DNA from: Heterodera schachtii
Taxonomy: Eukaryota; Nematoda; Chromadorea; Rhabditida; Heteroderidae
DNA: 64,000 nucleotides
Assembly (NCBI GenBank): GCA_023374025.1
Contig: SIJG01000003.1
Coordinates: forward strand, 1,890,416-1,954,415
Direction: 5' to 3'
Made by a program: the position numbers and the translations under genes. Under the pieces are notes generated by a model. That model ran no database searches and was not told where the DNA came from. It saw only the letters and a program-made list of their open reading frames with translations. This document shows positions 50,644 through 62,071 of this stretch, in pieces. The stretch's first letter is position 1, and every line of letters begins with the position of its first letter.

Positions 50644-51571
50644 TTTTTTCTTTCTTTTTTTGTTGTTTATTTCTTTTTGTTAAAAAAAAATTTTTCTCCT
50701 TTTTGTCGAGGTGTGACCAGCAGCCAACCCGACCATATTGAATACACCGATCAATCATTGGATTCACCCCCCCCCCAACAAAAAATGTCCTCCGACTCAT
50801 CCCATCCCGCTCAAAATGTGTATTGCTGTGAGTTGCCATCGTTCAACATATTGTACGAGTTGCAATTGCCCCTCCCCCCCCCCCCCCCCTCCGCTCCTTC
50901 CGCCAGCCCATTCTCCATTCACCAATTTGATGTGCTGTGATGCGACCGATTTGGCCTGGTGTTACTTTTTCCCGTTGATTGAACATTCGTTTTTGTCGTC
51001 GGTGGATTTGCCAATATCCCTCTCCTCCTCTGTTTTTTGCCAAATTCTATTTACTCTCCTCAGTTTGTTGCTGCAACAATTGCTTCACCTCCGCTAATTC
51101 GTGACATTTTTTTCATTCCTTTTTGACGTTTCGGCTATTGTACAGTATCGGGTTTAGTAATTTAGACGAAAAAATATGATATCAATCTAAAGCTCACGAT
51201 GAGACAAACCGATCTATGTGTGAAATAAGTTGATCAGCAGCGATTAAACAGGTTTTTGAACCGGTTCAAAACCCGAAAAGTGATGAAAATTGAGCACTTC
51301 TAATATTTTTAAAAAACGGTCAGAGCCGAACAAATTTGGTGTCACTCGAAAGACCTTGATGAGATAAGTCTAAAAACCAGTGGATGAAGTCGAACCGGTG
51401 GCATCTAAGCACCGGGACAACTGAGTCCCAACGAAGATAGACACTTCAGTACCATAAAAATAAGGGAAAGGAAAATAACAATTTACTAGCGCAGGCGCGC
51501 TCGCTTCGCTCGCGCACCTCGCGCTAGCCAAAATTAAAAAAAGTATTTATCATCCTTCTCTCACATTTCTC
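50644..51571. other. Region downstream of the exon-array gene; GC-rich hairpin at 51486-51527
   Basis: No gene is supported; frames at 50677-51097 are Pro/Ser/Leu-rich with C-runs. A strong GC-rich hairpin, CTAGCGCAGGCGCGCTCG then CTTCG then its near-complement, sits at 51486-51527 in AT-rich DNA. Confidence 0.5.
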
Positions 51572-52390
51572 CCAATTGCCTCACGCTGTCTTTTCTCTCT
51601 CTCTCTCTCTTACTCTACAATTCCACATCGTTTTTTCTGTTTCTCTCTCTCTCTTTCTTCCCTCTCTCTCCTCTTTTCTCTCACTCTCTCTCTCTCTTCT
51701 TCTCTCGCTCTCTCTTTTTCTCCTTTTTTTCTCTTCCTCCCCCGTCTCTCTCTCTCTTTATTTTTCTCTGTCCTATTTCTTTCTTCCTATCTCGCACTCC
51801 TCTTTTTTCTCTCTCCCTCTCTCCTATTTTCTCTCTCTCTCTTTTCTCTCTCTCCCTTTCTCTCTCAGTCTCTCCATGTCTTTTTCACTCTCTCTCTCTC
51901 ACTCTTTCTATTTCTCCTTTTTTCTCTCTCTCGATCTCCCTCTCTCCTCTATCTTGTTCATTCTCTCTCCTCGTTTCTCTCTCTCTCTCTCCTCTTTTCT
52001 TCTTTTCTCTCCCTCCCTCCCTCCCCACTCTCTTTCCCTCTCTCTGCTCTTTTCTCTCTCTCTCTCCTTCTATCTCTCCTCTTTTTCCTCTCTTTCATTC
52101 TTTTCTCCCTCTCCCTCCCTCCCCACTCTGTTTCTCTCTCTCTATCTCTCCTATTTTCTCTCTCCCTCCCTCCTCCCTCCTCCCTCCCCCCTCTCTTTCA
52201 CTCTCTCTCGCCCTCTCTCTCCCTTTTACTCTCTCTCAGTCTTCCTCTCTCTCCGCTTTTCTCTGTCTCTCTCCCTCTCTCTCCCCTTTTCTCTTTTCTT
52301 TTCTCTCTCTCTCTCTCTCCTTCCCTCCCCACTCTCTCTCTTTCTCTCCTATTTTCTCTCTCCTCTTTCTTTTCTCTCTCTCTCGCAGTG
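51572..52390 (+). repeat. Long (CT)n-rich low-complexity tract, about 820 bp
   Basis: Almost pure pyrimidine, CTCTCT with C-rich and T-rich interruptions. The long open frame through it encodes only Ser/Leu/Phe/Pro and is not a gene. It is by far the longest of the window's CT tracts. Confidence 0.9.
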
Positions 52391-53294
52391 CTCGAGGCTG
52401 GCACTTTTCCTAATGAGCAAAAAAGGTTTTTCTCAATTAATCAAAACGAATTTTGATAAGACAAAAGCGTGCTTTTATCTTAAATTGCATTAATCTCAAA
52501 TATATGGTTCTCTTGCTTTTTGCCTTCCCCATGGACTGTGCCAAGCGGAGTAGGGACCGTTTCGGCGCCATCCCAAGTTTTTGGACTATAACTTTTTTCA
52601 TTGTCGACCAATTGCAACAATCTTGGTATCATTCGAAAGCATGACCTATTTGAAGATATTTCTAAGCTATCGTTTCGTGATTAGACAATTCCCAAAAAAG
52701 TTATAACACTAAAATTGCAAATAAGTCGAAAATTTTGAAGTTTTTTCTTAGTAACTTTTTTACATGCTTGAAAACCTTTTTGCTTTTTGTAATGCTAATA
52801 GAGCATGTGAAGGGCTATCGAAATTCTTATTACCTAAATATATTTAATTTCCAAAAATTTATTAATATATTTTATCAAATAATAATTTTCAGACAGCAGC
52901 AGCAATGATTGTGTAGAAATTGGGGGGGGGGGGACAATTGCAAATTGGGACTAGAAAATGGGCGTTTTAAAATTTTGTTTATTTGTCGGAGAAATTACTA
53001 AAAAAGGGTATCATTATTATTATATTATTGGCCCGGCAAGGAACAGAAACAATTTGTGAATTTGTGGAGGGGGGAGGACATTTTGTTCACATTTTCATAC
53101 ACAGATTCTGAGGTGGCGGAGGGCACGGAAATTTGGGGAGGGAAAAAGGGATTATTGGCCAATTAAGCGAATTAAAATTCAAATGCAACGCAATATTAAT
53201 TTGGCCAATCAACCCCTGGGAGGGTAAAAGAAATTTTTGATCAGACATAAAAATAGGGGAGAGACAGTCAATGAACGAATGAATGAATGATCAA
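52391..53294. other. Intergenic, with a TTCGGCGCC-family repeat at 52550-52870
   Basis: GGGACCGTTTCGGCGCCATCCC at 52550-52570 opens a segment whose interior (GGACTATAACTTTTTTCATTG, ATCTTGGTATCATTCGAAAGC) resembles 5519-5910 and 47512-47835. A G-run lies at 52922-52933. No gene is seen. Confidence 0.45.
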
Positions 53295-55547
53295 TCACTT
53301 GAGGGACTTCAGTCGCTTCAAATTGCAGTTTTTGCAGAACAAATGCGACTCCAACGGGTAGCAGCCTTAAAAATTATTTGAAATTTATTTAAAAAAATAG
53401 CAAAAATGGGAGAGGTAAGCCTCAATTTTGATTTTTATCCGACGGATTTTATATCCAAGAAAATATTTCTGTTTTTCCCAATGGGCTTATCTTTTCTTAG
53501 CTTTTCGTGTATCAAAAGTGTAATTTGTTTTCAAAATTACCCCCAATTTGCCAATCCGATCACTATGAAAGTTAGTTATCTGTTCAATTAGTGTAAGAAC
53601 TCTTTTCATAACTAAAATCCTGACATTGATAATTCCAATCACTATGAAAGTTAGTAGTGGTCTGATCAATTGGATATAAGGAAAACAAATTGTTTTTTTT
53701 GGATTAAAGCCCATTCAATTTATTATAAAAAATCAACTTCACCTTGGCCCTCAATTTTGGAATTCAGCTTCAGACCGCAGTCCTCGCACTTGTAACAGTC
53801 CAAATGGTAGCTTTTGTCCTGGAAATAATTTTATAAATTTATGCCCCAGGCGCATTTTGGAAATTTATTTATTTATTTAAAATTTTTAACGCTAACTTAC
53901 CATGGCGATCACCCGCGCCACCTCCGTCTCATTGCCGTTTGGCGCGATCACTTTCAGACAGGCGGCACACCGGGGAGAAAAGCGTCTGAACGATTGTTTA
54001 ATAAATTAAATTTAAAAATGAATTATGAATATATAATCATTTTTTTTATCCGCCGAAATCCGTAAATATTTTGAAATTTTATGATCTGGTTTATGCCAAG
54101 CTAATAAGATGAGCCCAAGCTAATTTTCAGATGCCCGACCACCGTTCTCGAGATTTAGAACCCTGGAGAGTGAACGGGGTGACCGATCATTTTATAGCGA
54201 ACTATCAACCCAATTTAGGAAAAGAGCATTTTCCTTTGTAACTAATTGATTAATTTGTCCCATAAAAATAGCATTAATAAAAATTAATTACTCATGATAG
54301 CACTCCAAACAATAGGCTTGGTTCTCCTTGTCCACCTGAGAAAAATTAAGGTAGTTTGGAGGTGATAATACAGTAACCAGCAGACAACAAAAGGCACATA
54401 CTGTAAATGGAATGCCGTCCAACGATTTCTGACAGATGGGACAGGCAAAACACTCGGGGTGAAAGGCGCGGCTGAGGGCACGGAGAATTTTCCTGGGAAT
54501 TTGGCATAAATTTATATTTAAAAAAAAACTAATGCCAAATTAGGAAAATTAATCAACATTATTAATTTTGGTCGAATTCCAAAAAATTTTGTGTCAATTT
54601 TAACGCACTGAGTGATCGGCATTTTGCACTTGTCACACTTTTCCAACGAGTTCATGTAGTCAACTTGGCACAAATTCTTCCCGTCCACCGCGTAAAATGA
54701 ACAACCTAAACGGAAGAAAATATAAATAATGATTTTTTTCTAGCCTCTAAGGCCATTTTCGAATGTTTATTTAGTGCGGCAAAAATAAAACAAAATTTAA
54801 TAATTAAAAGGCAAAAATTAATAAAATAAAAATGAAGAAAAAGAAAATGATAATGAATTTCCTATTTTTCAATTTTGTTAAATTTTGACCGTTCATTAAT
54901 TTATATATTAAATAACATTAAGAAATTGTTTCCAGCAGCTAAAATTATTTTATGTATTTTTTTAATTTTTGAATTTTTTTTGTTTCCTCTTTTAAAAATG
55001 TGCATTATTCTTTGCCATTTTCCACTAATTCCAACAATTATTCATCAGTTTTTTTTACCAGCAGTAGGGTTGCGTCATGCTTTTTAAAATTTCAAAAATA
55101 AAAAAATAAAATTTTTTTAAAAGGTGACGCTTTCCCCTGCTGCCCTTTTCATGGCCAATTATTCAACTACCGGCCAACTGTTTTTGGCACACATCGCAGC
55201 AGAAACAGGTGACGTGGTAGGGGTTGCCGAGCGCGGTGACCCCCGGGGGGTCGCCGCCGATTTGCTGGTGGCATTTTGTGCACGTATCTGAAAGAAAATT
55301 GAAACTTTAATTAATAATTTGTTTAAACAATTATAATTTTAAAAAATTAAAAAAAAATCCCGAGTTCCAACGCTTTTAAAAAAAATTCAAGAATTTAAAA
55401 TTTTAATTTGCAGTTAAAGTCAAATAATTCAAAGAATGTTTAGTGCGATTCGAAAATTTAAAATCATACTGTAACTTGTAATGACTTAATTTATACTGTA
55501 AAATTTAAGCCTCGACTCCTATAAAAATACGCACCAACTTCCGCCAT
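53295..55547 (-). CDS. zyx-1: Zyxin-family protein with three LIM domains, short LIM-only isoform
   Basis: Eight exons (55535-55547, 55171-55287, 54609-54705, 54402-54492, 54292-54335, 53901-53985, 53743-53818, 53295-53365) join in perfect phase to give 197 residues. The ATG (55545-55547) is directly preceded by an in-frame TGA, so it is a true start. Three LIM zinc-binding domains fill the protein: the first from CTKCHQQIGGDPPGV, the second from KCDKCKMPITQ through FHPECFACPICQKSLDGIPF, the third from SPRCAACLKVIAPNG to GCYPLESHLFCKNC. Spacing and phrases such as LDGIPFTVD and GCYPL are those of zyxin/LPP/TRIP6-type triple LIM proteins, which bind actin-associated and signalling partners at adhesions and can enter nuclei. 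I recall C. elegans zyx-1 also making a LIM-only form. The upstream minus-strand exons probably supply a long form. Confidence 0.9.
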
Positions 55548-58427
55548 TCACACGCCTTTTGTCGGATCAAAATTCAACAATTTTAGGAGCGAAGAGAAGG
55601 CAAACAATTAATTAATTTTTGGGTGGTAATTAATGGCTAATTATTAATTTCGCTGCAGATAATAACATTTTAAAGTATTATTATTTCATGGAATGTGTGG
55701 TCTTATAAATTGCCATATATTAATGCTTTTCGCTTTCCCAATGTTTGATCAGCCGCCCGTCAGCGTGAAACTAACTCTGATCAGGCAATTAGCAGCTGAG
55801 AAAATTAATGATTGGATTGATAGATGGTGAAAACAAAGAGTTAAAAGTGAGAAGGGGGCGTACTTTTATTTACGTCGATTTTGGGGGTCCGTGTGAAAAG
55901 CGCCGGAGGATGGAATTGGGGGGGGGGATTAAGCAAAGTGCCGACCAAAGGGGGGACAACTGTTCAACACTGTGCCACATCGGCGGGGTTTGATTTTGGG
56001 GGTGTCCAGCAGCGGCATAAGGTCGATTTCCGGAAATTTTTGCGAGTTTTTAATCATTTGCCGGGGGCTAGGCCGAGAGGGAGGGACTCAAATGACCGTG
56101 ACGTAGTCAAAGGAAAAAAAAACAAAGAATTGGCGTTATGTTCAATGATGGATTTGTTTTAAAAATTGGGATAGAAAAAATTTCCAGAAAAATTTGGATG
56201 GAGAAAAAGTGACAAAATGAATACGACGACTGTGGATGAAGGTGCATTAGCAAATGTTCTCCCCCTGCCGCCCATTCCCTCCGGGGATAGGCGGCGGGAG
56301 GGAAAGTTTGTTTTGTGCTCTTCCAAGCACCGCCGCTTGATTCAGCCCGGGCGCCGGCAAATGATGATGATTAAAGGAGGAGGAGGAGAAGCGGACGGTG
56401 GTGATGGTGGTAATGCTCTCCGTTCCTCCCCCCCCCCCCCGTCCTCCGCTTCTCCCCCAATGCTTCATCCCCCGCTCCTCAATCCCACTGGTTCATCAGC
56501 TGGCCTCTCCCTCCTCCTCCTCCATGCTTCATCTTTCGCTCCCCTGTCCCCAGCTTTTCCACGCATGCTTCATCTCCCCCTTGCTCCCGCCGCCCGATGG
56601 TTCATCAGCTGGTCTCTTCCTTTCCCCGCTCTCCGAGCAAATGCTTCATCTTTCGTCCACCACCGCTGCCGCCCCCTCCCCCCGCCCCGCCACCCCGGGG
56701 GGACGTGAAGCATTCATTCCCCGATTCCTCCGGACAGCTGTGCTCCATGGACAAACGACGAAAAGAAGCCGAACGAACAATTGACGACGGACGGAAGGAC
56801 GGAAGACACATATTCATTCACTACTCGCATTCCTCATCCAATTCATGGCGGATGAATGTTTTCGAAAAGGCTTTCGTCGTCCGCCGGGAAAAAATGTACA
56901 CCAAAAGGGGGGGGGGGGGGGGGGCAGCGGCGCCAAAGTTTTTGGCGCTTTCTTTTGCGTCCGGCCCTTCCACTCTCGACAACAACACAAAACACACACA
57001 AGAAGACAAATTGTCCATTGAAAGTCAGTCTCGACAAAACCCCCTCATTTGGGGAGCCAAAATTAATGCCGAAAAGAGGGGGAAAAGGGGGCGGAAAGAG
57101 GACAAAAACGGGGGCAACAAAGGCAAAGAATGGTAAAACCAAACAAAAAGCTTAAATGGGAGAAATTGAAGAATTGAGCGGGGTGGGCAAAGAAAAATTT
57201 TGTTGAATTTTTGATTCAATTCAATGTGCCAAAAGTTCAAAAGGCTTAAATGCATCGCCAACCCCCGTTTTTTTGCCCAATTCATTCAATCCGACACACT
57301 TTTTAACACTTCAAAATCCATGGGGTGAAGAAGAAAGAGTAAGGAGAATGAATGTGTGGTGGATGTGTTGAATGGAATGGCCAAATGAATGAATTGGTTT
57401 TTTATGTTTGCACAAAACGGGCAGAGATTTTGGATGAAAAATGGACGGGAAAAAATGGGAAGAATTGCGAATTTGAGGGGGGGGGGGGGTAAAGCCAGAA
57501 ATATTTGCAATAAAAACATTTTATGGTTTTTGTATTCCATAAAATTTCAAAAAAAAAAGTGATTAAAATGTTTCAAAAGATATATTTTGTGGAGATTTTT
57601 TAAAGATTTTTTTTTGCCATTTGAAAGTTTAATCTTTTCGCCACACGAGAAGCAATTAACAGTTAATCCACTTCAAGAATTTAAATTTGAGTTTATTTCC
57701 GGACATTTAAAGTAACAATAAACAATTTTTAAAAATTTTGTTGACCAAAGATCACAGGGCAAATTTCGACATAACATTTAAGCACAAAAATTGGCACCAC
57801 ACTTTTGTGGAGAGAATGAAAAAGTACATAAACTGACAAAAGGAAGAAGAATTTTTCGCCCTTTTATGGCGGCAAAATCGGCGCATTGGCATGGCACGGC
57901 GCCCGTGAGAGGAAATTGAAAGCGTAAAAAAGGGGGGGGGGCAGGGGGAAAAGCCAAAAACACCCCAGGGGACGAAGGGGCCAAGAAGAGCATGTGGAAA
58001 AAGCGGAAATGCCTTTGTGCTGCTTCTGTTTTGTTGTTGTTGTACCCCTCAGGCGCTGTGCCGTGAATTGAGTGAGTGACTCCCCGGGGGGCCAAATTTT
58101 TAAGTGGCGGGAGAGGCAATGGAATTGGACGGGGAGGGGCGGAGGGGGGGGGGGGCAGCGAAAATGGTTGGGGTCAGACACACTTGCCACTGCTCGAGAG
58201 TCTCGACCTCGGACAGACAAATTTGTCGGCCCTTTTTGAGGGTCTGCCGAATCTCGGTGGAGCATTTTGACAATTCAACCGGCGGATTTGCCAATTTACA
58301 AATTTCCATTGCATTTTCGGCATTTAACGGGCATTCCAATTAGCATTAATTACCTAATCTAAAGAGACTCTTGCGAATTCCATTTCAAATGCCAAATTCG
58401 AAATGCCAAAAAAAACTTATACACCAC
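55548..58427. other. Probable large zyxin intron plus short-isoform promoter; no separate gene seen
   Basis: If the long isoform is real, this is mostly its intron and contains the promoter of the short transcript. It holds G/C-runs (55919-55926, 56440-56449, 56908-56922, 57477-57489, 57928-57936, 58146-58156) and Ser/Pro-rich frames on both strands. A frame at 58195-58330 (minus) reads QTLKKGRQICLSEVETLEQW but has no matching splice phase to either side, so I leave it uncalled. Confidence 0.45.
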
Positions 58428-61400
58428 CTTTGTTTGACGCGTTGGCACTGCGCATTTTCAACTCCATGTCCCTGATCAGTTCGTCCACTGCTTGGCCACC
58501 GTTGTTTTTGTTGGCGGTGCCACCGCCATTTTTTGTTGCTGCACTGCTCAAAGACGACGAAGTGACTGTCTAAAATTGTTATAAAAATGCAATTTTAATG
58601 TTTATTAATATTATAAATTCGATGGAAAAAAAAAGTTTACTCGGCCATAAATAATGGGCCAAAACAAAGAAAATGCCAAGAAATTTTTTTTAAAATGAGG
58701 CCAATTAAAGTGTCCTAAATGGGAAATATTTTCATCATTTGTTTGTTAATTGGTTTTGTTATTTTGCCTTTATAATTGGACGGCAAATGCCGGCGGAAGG
58801 AAATGATTTCCCCGAGGGGACTTTTCGACGGCAAACAAAAAAAAAAGGCGGAGGGGCCAAATTTGGCACAGAAATTGGCCAAATTAACGCAAAAAAAATA
58901 AATAAGAATTTCCCATATCACTTTGCACCTGATGATAAGCGTAATTGTGCAATGAGCTGGGCAATTGGCTGCCAAAGGGCTGTTTTAGCGCCGATTTTTG
59001 CTGCAAATTGGCCGCCCTTTGGCGCTCGGTCAGAGCTAAACAAATTTTTATTTAAATTTTTACAAATTTTATTATTTAAATTTTTTTTGAGTCCTCTCTG
59101 ACCAATCCTTTGAGTTTTTTGTGCCATTACCTCCCTTTTATTGGTCAAATTCAAATAATTGACTTAAATCTCCATTAAAAACAATCTCAAAGGAATGAAT
59201 AAGCAAATGCCAATTTAAGCGAATAAAATTTAAATTAAAAAAATCCGAATATGTCTCGGTAGCTCAGTGGCAAAGGAACCCATGTGGGTTCGATTCCCAT
59301 CCGAGGCATAATTTGTCCATTTCTTATTGGCTTTTTGATGCTTCAAATTCTCATTAATTTGTCCATTTCGTAATGCCTTTTTGAATGCTTCACATTCTTA
59401 CAACTCCAATTTCTATGGATTTCACAAAATTTCAAGCTAAAATGAAGCCCCCGTCCCACCGGCGTCGCGCAATTCGCGTGCAAAATCGCCGCCCGCCGGC
59501 ACGCGCCGTTGCCACTGTCCGCCGCCGCCGCTGCCGCCGTTGGACGTCGTCGTCCATTTGGTCGTCGTAGTCATCGCCTCCGGCGTCTCTATCAGCGTGG
59601 AGACGGGCGTTTTGGTGGCGTATGCGTGGATGTGACGACGCGGCTCCGCGATCAAATTGTTGGAAGGCGACCTGTGGATGGTTATGGTGGGGAGTGATCA
59701 GAAAATGCCAAAAAATAGATAAATCCCGATCAGTTTTCAAAGGTGGATGGAATGGAAGCTGTGATCCGGTACTTATAGCAGCAGAATTGGGAAAAGAAAT
59801 GTTATTTCACAAAATGATCCCTTGTGCTTTTCCAAATTTGAATTTGGCCAAAGTAATCTCGGAAATCCCAGCTTGGCATTTAGCAAATGTGGCAAAAAAC
59901 GGGATGGGATTTTTGGGAAGGATTTTCCCCGGCGGCATTTTTAATAATTTCCATGCCAAAATAGCATAAATCACCCGCCGCACATTGTGCCGCCGGTGCC
60001 GTATGGCGATTGGCGGCCGACGGACTGCGGGCTGCCGACCACCTGAATTGGCACCTCTTTGACCGACACATTGGACGAGAATGGCATTGTTGAGGACGAA
60101 ATGGAAGAGGAGGAGGACGCGTTGAACACGTACGAGGAAGATGAAGGAGGATTGGCGGCTGAGGATGGGGATGGACGACGGTGGGAGAACGACGAGGAGG
60201 AGGCGGAAGAGGGGTGGAGGAGGGGCGAGTTGGAGGAGTTGGGAAGGGGACTCGGGGCATTGGCATTGGCATGGAGGGGGTGGGGATGGTATTGCTGTTG
60301 CTGGTGGTGATGATGAAAATGTTGCTGTTGTTGCTGCTGCTGTCCTACCAACGGAGACGTGTTCAACTGCAGCAAACGAGGGGGGGGGGGGTTAAATTTA
60401 GTTAAAACTATTTCGGCACCGCATCGCGATGTCCGGCATCGAAACGGAGTGAGGCAGGTGGGGCGTGATGAGGGGACGGAGCATGTAGCTAATGAGAAAA
60501 AGCAATTTTGGACAATTAAAAAAACTTTCCGTTTTGGCACTTTTTGTCCAATTTGTCCAATAAAATGTCTTACCGCTGTTCCGGACGAATACTTGGCCAA
60601 CGATTCTGTGGAGAAATGAGAATTTTAAAAAACAATAGAAATATAATGAGTTATTTGCTGCTTTTACCATGCTGCGACTGATCCGGCCAATGTCGCCCAG
60701 AAGCCAATTGATCAGAAAATGGGGGAGGCATTTTTATGAATCAATTTTTCAATTTGTAAAGTTTTGCTGTCAGCATTTTCAGCTAACAATAAGCTTTGAG
60801 CTAAAGAATCTCGCCAAAATTCTAAGTCATCTGCTCCGCTGATCAAGCCTGATCAGAATAGGCCTAACTCTTTTTGTATTTCCTCGCTCTCTCTCTCTCC
60901 CCGATTGCGCTTTATTTCTCACTAATTTTTCTCTCTCAATTAGTCTTTCTCTCTCTCTCTCCTTTTTCTCGCAATCTTCTTCACTTTCTTTCTCTCTCTT
61001 CCATTCTTTCTCTCTTTCTCTTCTTTGATCGCGCTTTCTTTCTCAAAATTAAGTCTTCTCTTCTCTCTCTCTCTCGGATCCTTTTTTGTGCTCTCTCTCT
61101 CTCCCCGATTGCGCTTTCTCTCTCACTTTCTTTGTCTCTTCTTTCTCTCTATCTCTCTCTCTCTGATCCTTTTTTGCTTGTGTTTATGCCGTGATCTTTC
61201 TGATCACCTTGTCCGTCCAGAAATTGTTGCCGTTCATGTGTGAATAGCGATTCACGGTGCTGGGTCGGGCGCAGGCGAGCCGCTGCGTGCTGTAGTGTCT
61301 CAGGGTGAACACCGGCAAATGGTTGCGATCTTTCTTGAGATGGGAGGACCGGCGATTCTGCGAACATTAGGCACAAAATTAGCATGGGGGATAATTGGGA

Positions 61401-62071
61401 GGGAAATGCATTTAAGGACTAATTACCGAAATTAATCGAATAATTCGAAATTGTCGGAGGGATCGGAAATTAAACCAAAAGGAACGCATCGGTGTGATTA
61501 GCAGATGTATTCAAAAATAACAAGTTTCCAGAATTTATTTCCCAAATAAAATGACCAAAATTTGGGGACCCTTTTTTGCTGCTTTTCATTACGACGAATA
61601 TTTTTATTTTATGGATTTTTGATTAATCGAATTAGTGGCTCCATAATCATAAGTTTTCCGCTTTCCAAGAAAAAAAAATTCGAAAATTTCTCGGCAAAAA
61701 AAAAACAGAGAATGGAAATCTCGAGATGCTTACGGGCGGAAGATAGGCCGACGACGTGCTGACGATTCGCTGATGGCCGCCCGCCAGTGCCCAATGTCTT
61801 TGTCTGTAAAAAAAAGGGGGGGGGATGAGGTTGGTTGGCATCGGGAGGGGTAGGTTTTTTAAATTTTTAGAAAATCCAAATAAAACTTTACGGGGCCGAG
61901 CTGAGCGGGTGGGGGAGGAGGCGCTGGGGGAGGTACGCCCGCTGTTGGTAGGGGCCCAACGCGGTCCATGCGCTGTTCTCGGCTGGCAAGTCGATCAGTG
62001 AAGCGCCGTTGGCACCGGTCAACACGGGCGTGTCCAGGAAGGAGGAACGACTCAATGCACGAGGCAATCCC
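58428..62071 (-). CDS. zyx-1: Ser/Pro/Gln-rich N-terminal exons, probably of a long zyxin isoform (partial)
   Basis: Exon-like blocks with AG/GT borders lie at 61892-62071 (SSFLDTPVLTGANGASLIDL), 61734-61803, 61208-61357 (DRNHLPVFTLRHYSTQRL), 60574-60605, about 60410-60488, 59975-60366 (a polyQ/His tract, then Ser/Pro-rich, then KEVPIQVVGSPQSVGRQSPY), about 59520-59671 (HIHAYATKTPVSTLIETPE) and 58428-58569. The last reads GQAVDELIRDMELKMRSANA and ends with one base (G) of a split codon, which fits the first LIM exon at 55287 (G plus AT, Asp), the same phase used by the short form. Zyxin-family proteins normally have a long, disordered, proline-rich N-terminus. Assignment to zyxin is inference from strand, order and phase. 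Some internal junctions do not close (60.4-60.7 kb), and exons beyond 62071 are expected. Confidence 0.5.
59252..59308 (+). tRNA. tRNA-like sequence lacking an anticodon arm (tRNA relic)
   Basis: TGTCTCGG (59252-59259) pairs with CCGAGGCA (59301-59308) as an acceptor stem with one G-U pair. TAGCTCAGTGG is a good A box and GGTTCGATTCC a good B box, the latter inside a T-arm (GTGGG TTCGATT CCCAT). There is no room for an anticodon stem and loop: only about 15 bases separate the A box from the T-arm. At 57 nt it is about 15-20 nt too short, so it is probably a deleted nuclear tRNA or a tRNA-derived promoter, not a working adaptor. It lies in a putative zyxin intron, on the opposite strand. Confidence 0.5.
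60880..61180 (+). repeat. (CT)n-rich tract in an intron
   Basis: CTCTCTCTCT blocks alternate with TCTTTCTC and two near-copies of a CTCCCCGATTGCGCTTT unit (60896-60915 and 61100-61120), suggesting internal tandem duplication. Confidence 0.75.

Noticed and set aside
51576..52493. A 305-codon open frame rich in Ser/Leu/Phe
   Set aside because: It is the translation of the CT microsatellite. It has no domain, no codon bias and no splice context.
55881..57155. Plus-strand frames of 99-179 codons
   Set aside because: Homopolymer-driven low-complexity sequence open in many frames. It lies antisense in the probable zyxin intron.
58195..58330. Minus-strand frame QTLKKGRQICLSEVETLEQW
   Set aside because: It looks protein-like, but neither border gives a phase-compatible junction with the neighbouring zyxin exons.
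60667..60716. Possible extra exon reading INWLLGDIGRISRSM
   Set aside because: The frame is attractive, but there is no AG acceptor immediately before it, so it is not included in the zyxin N-terminal model.
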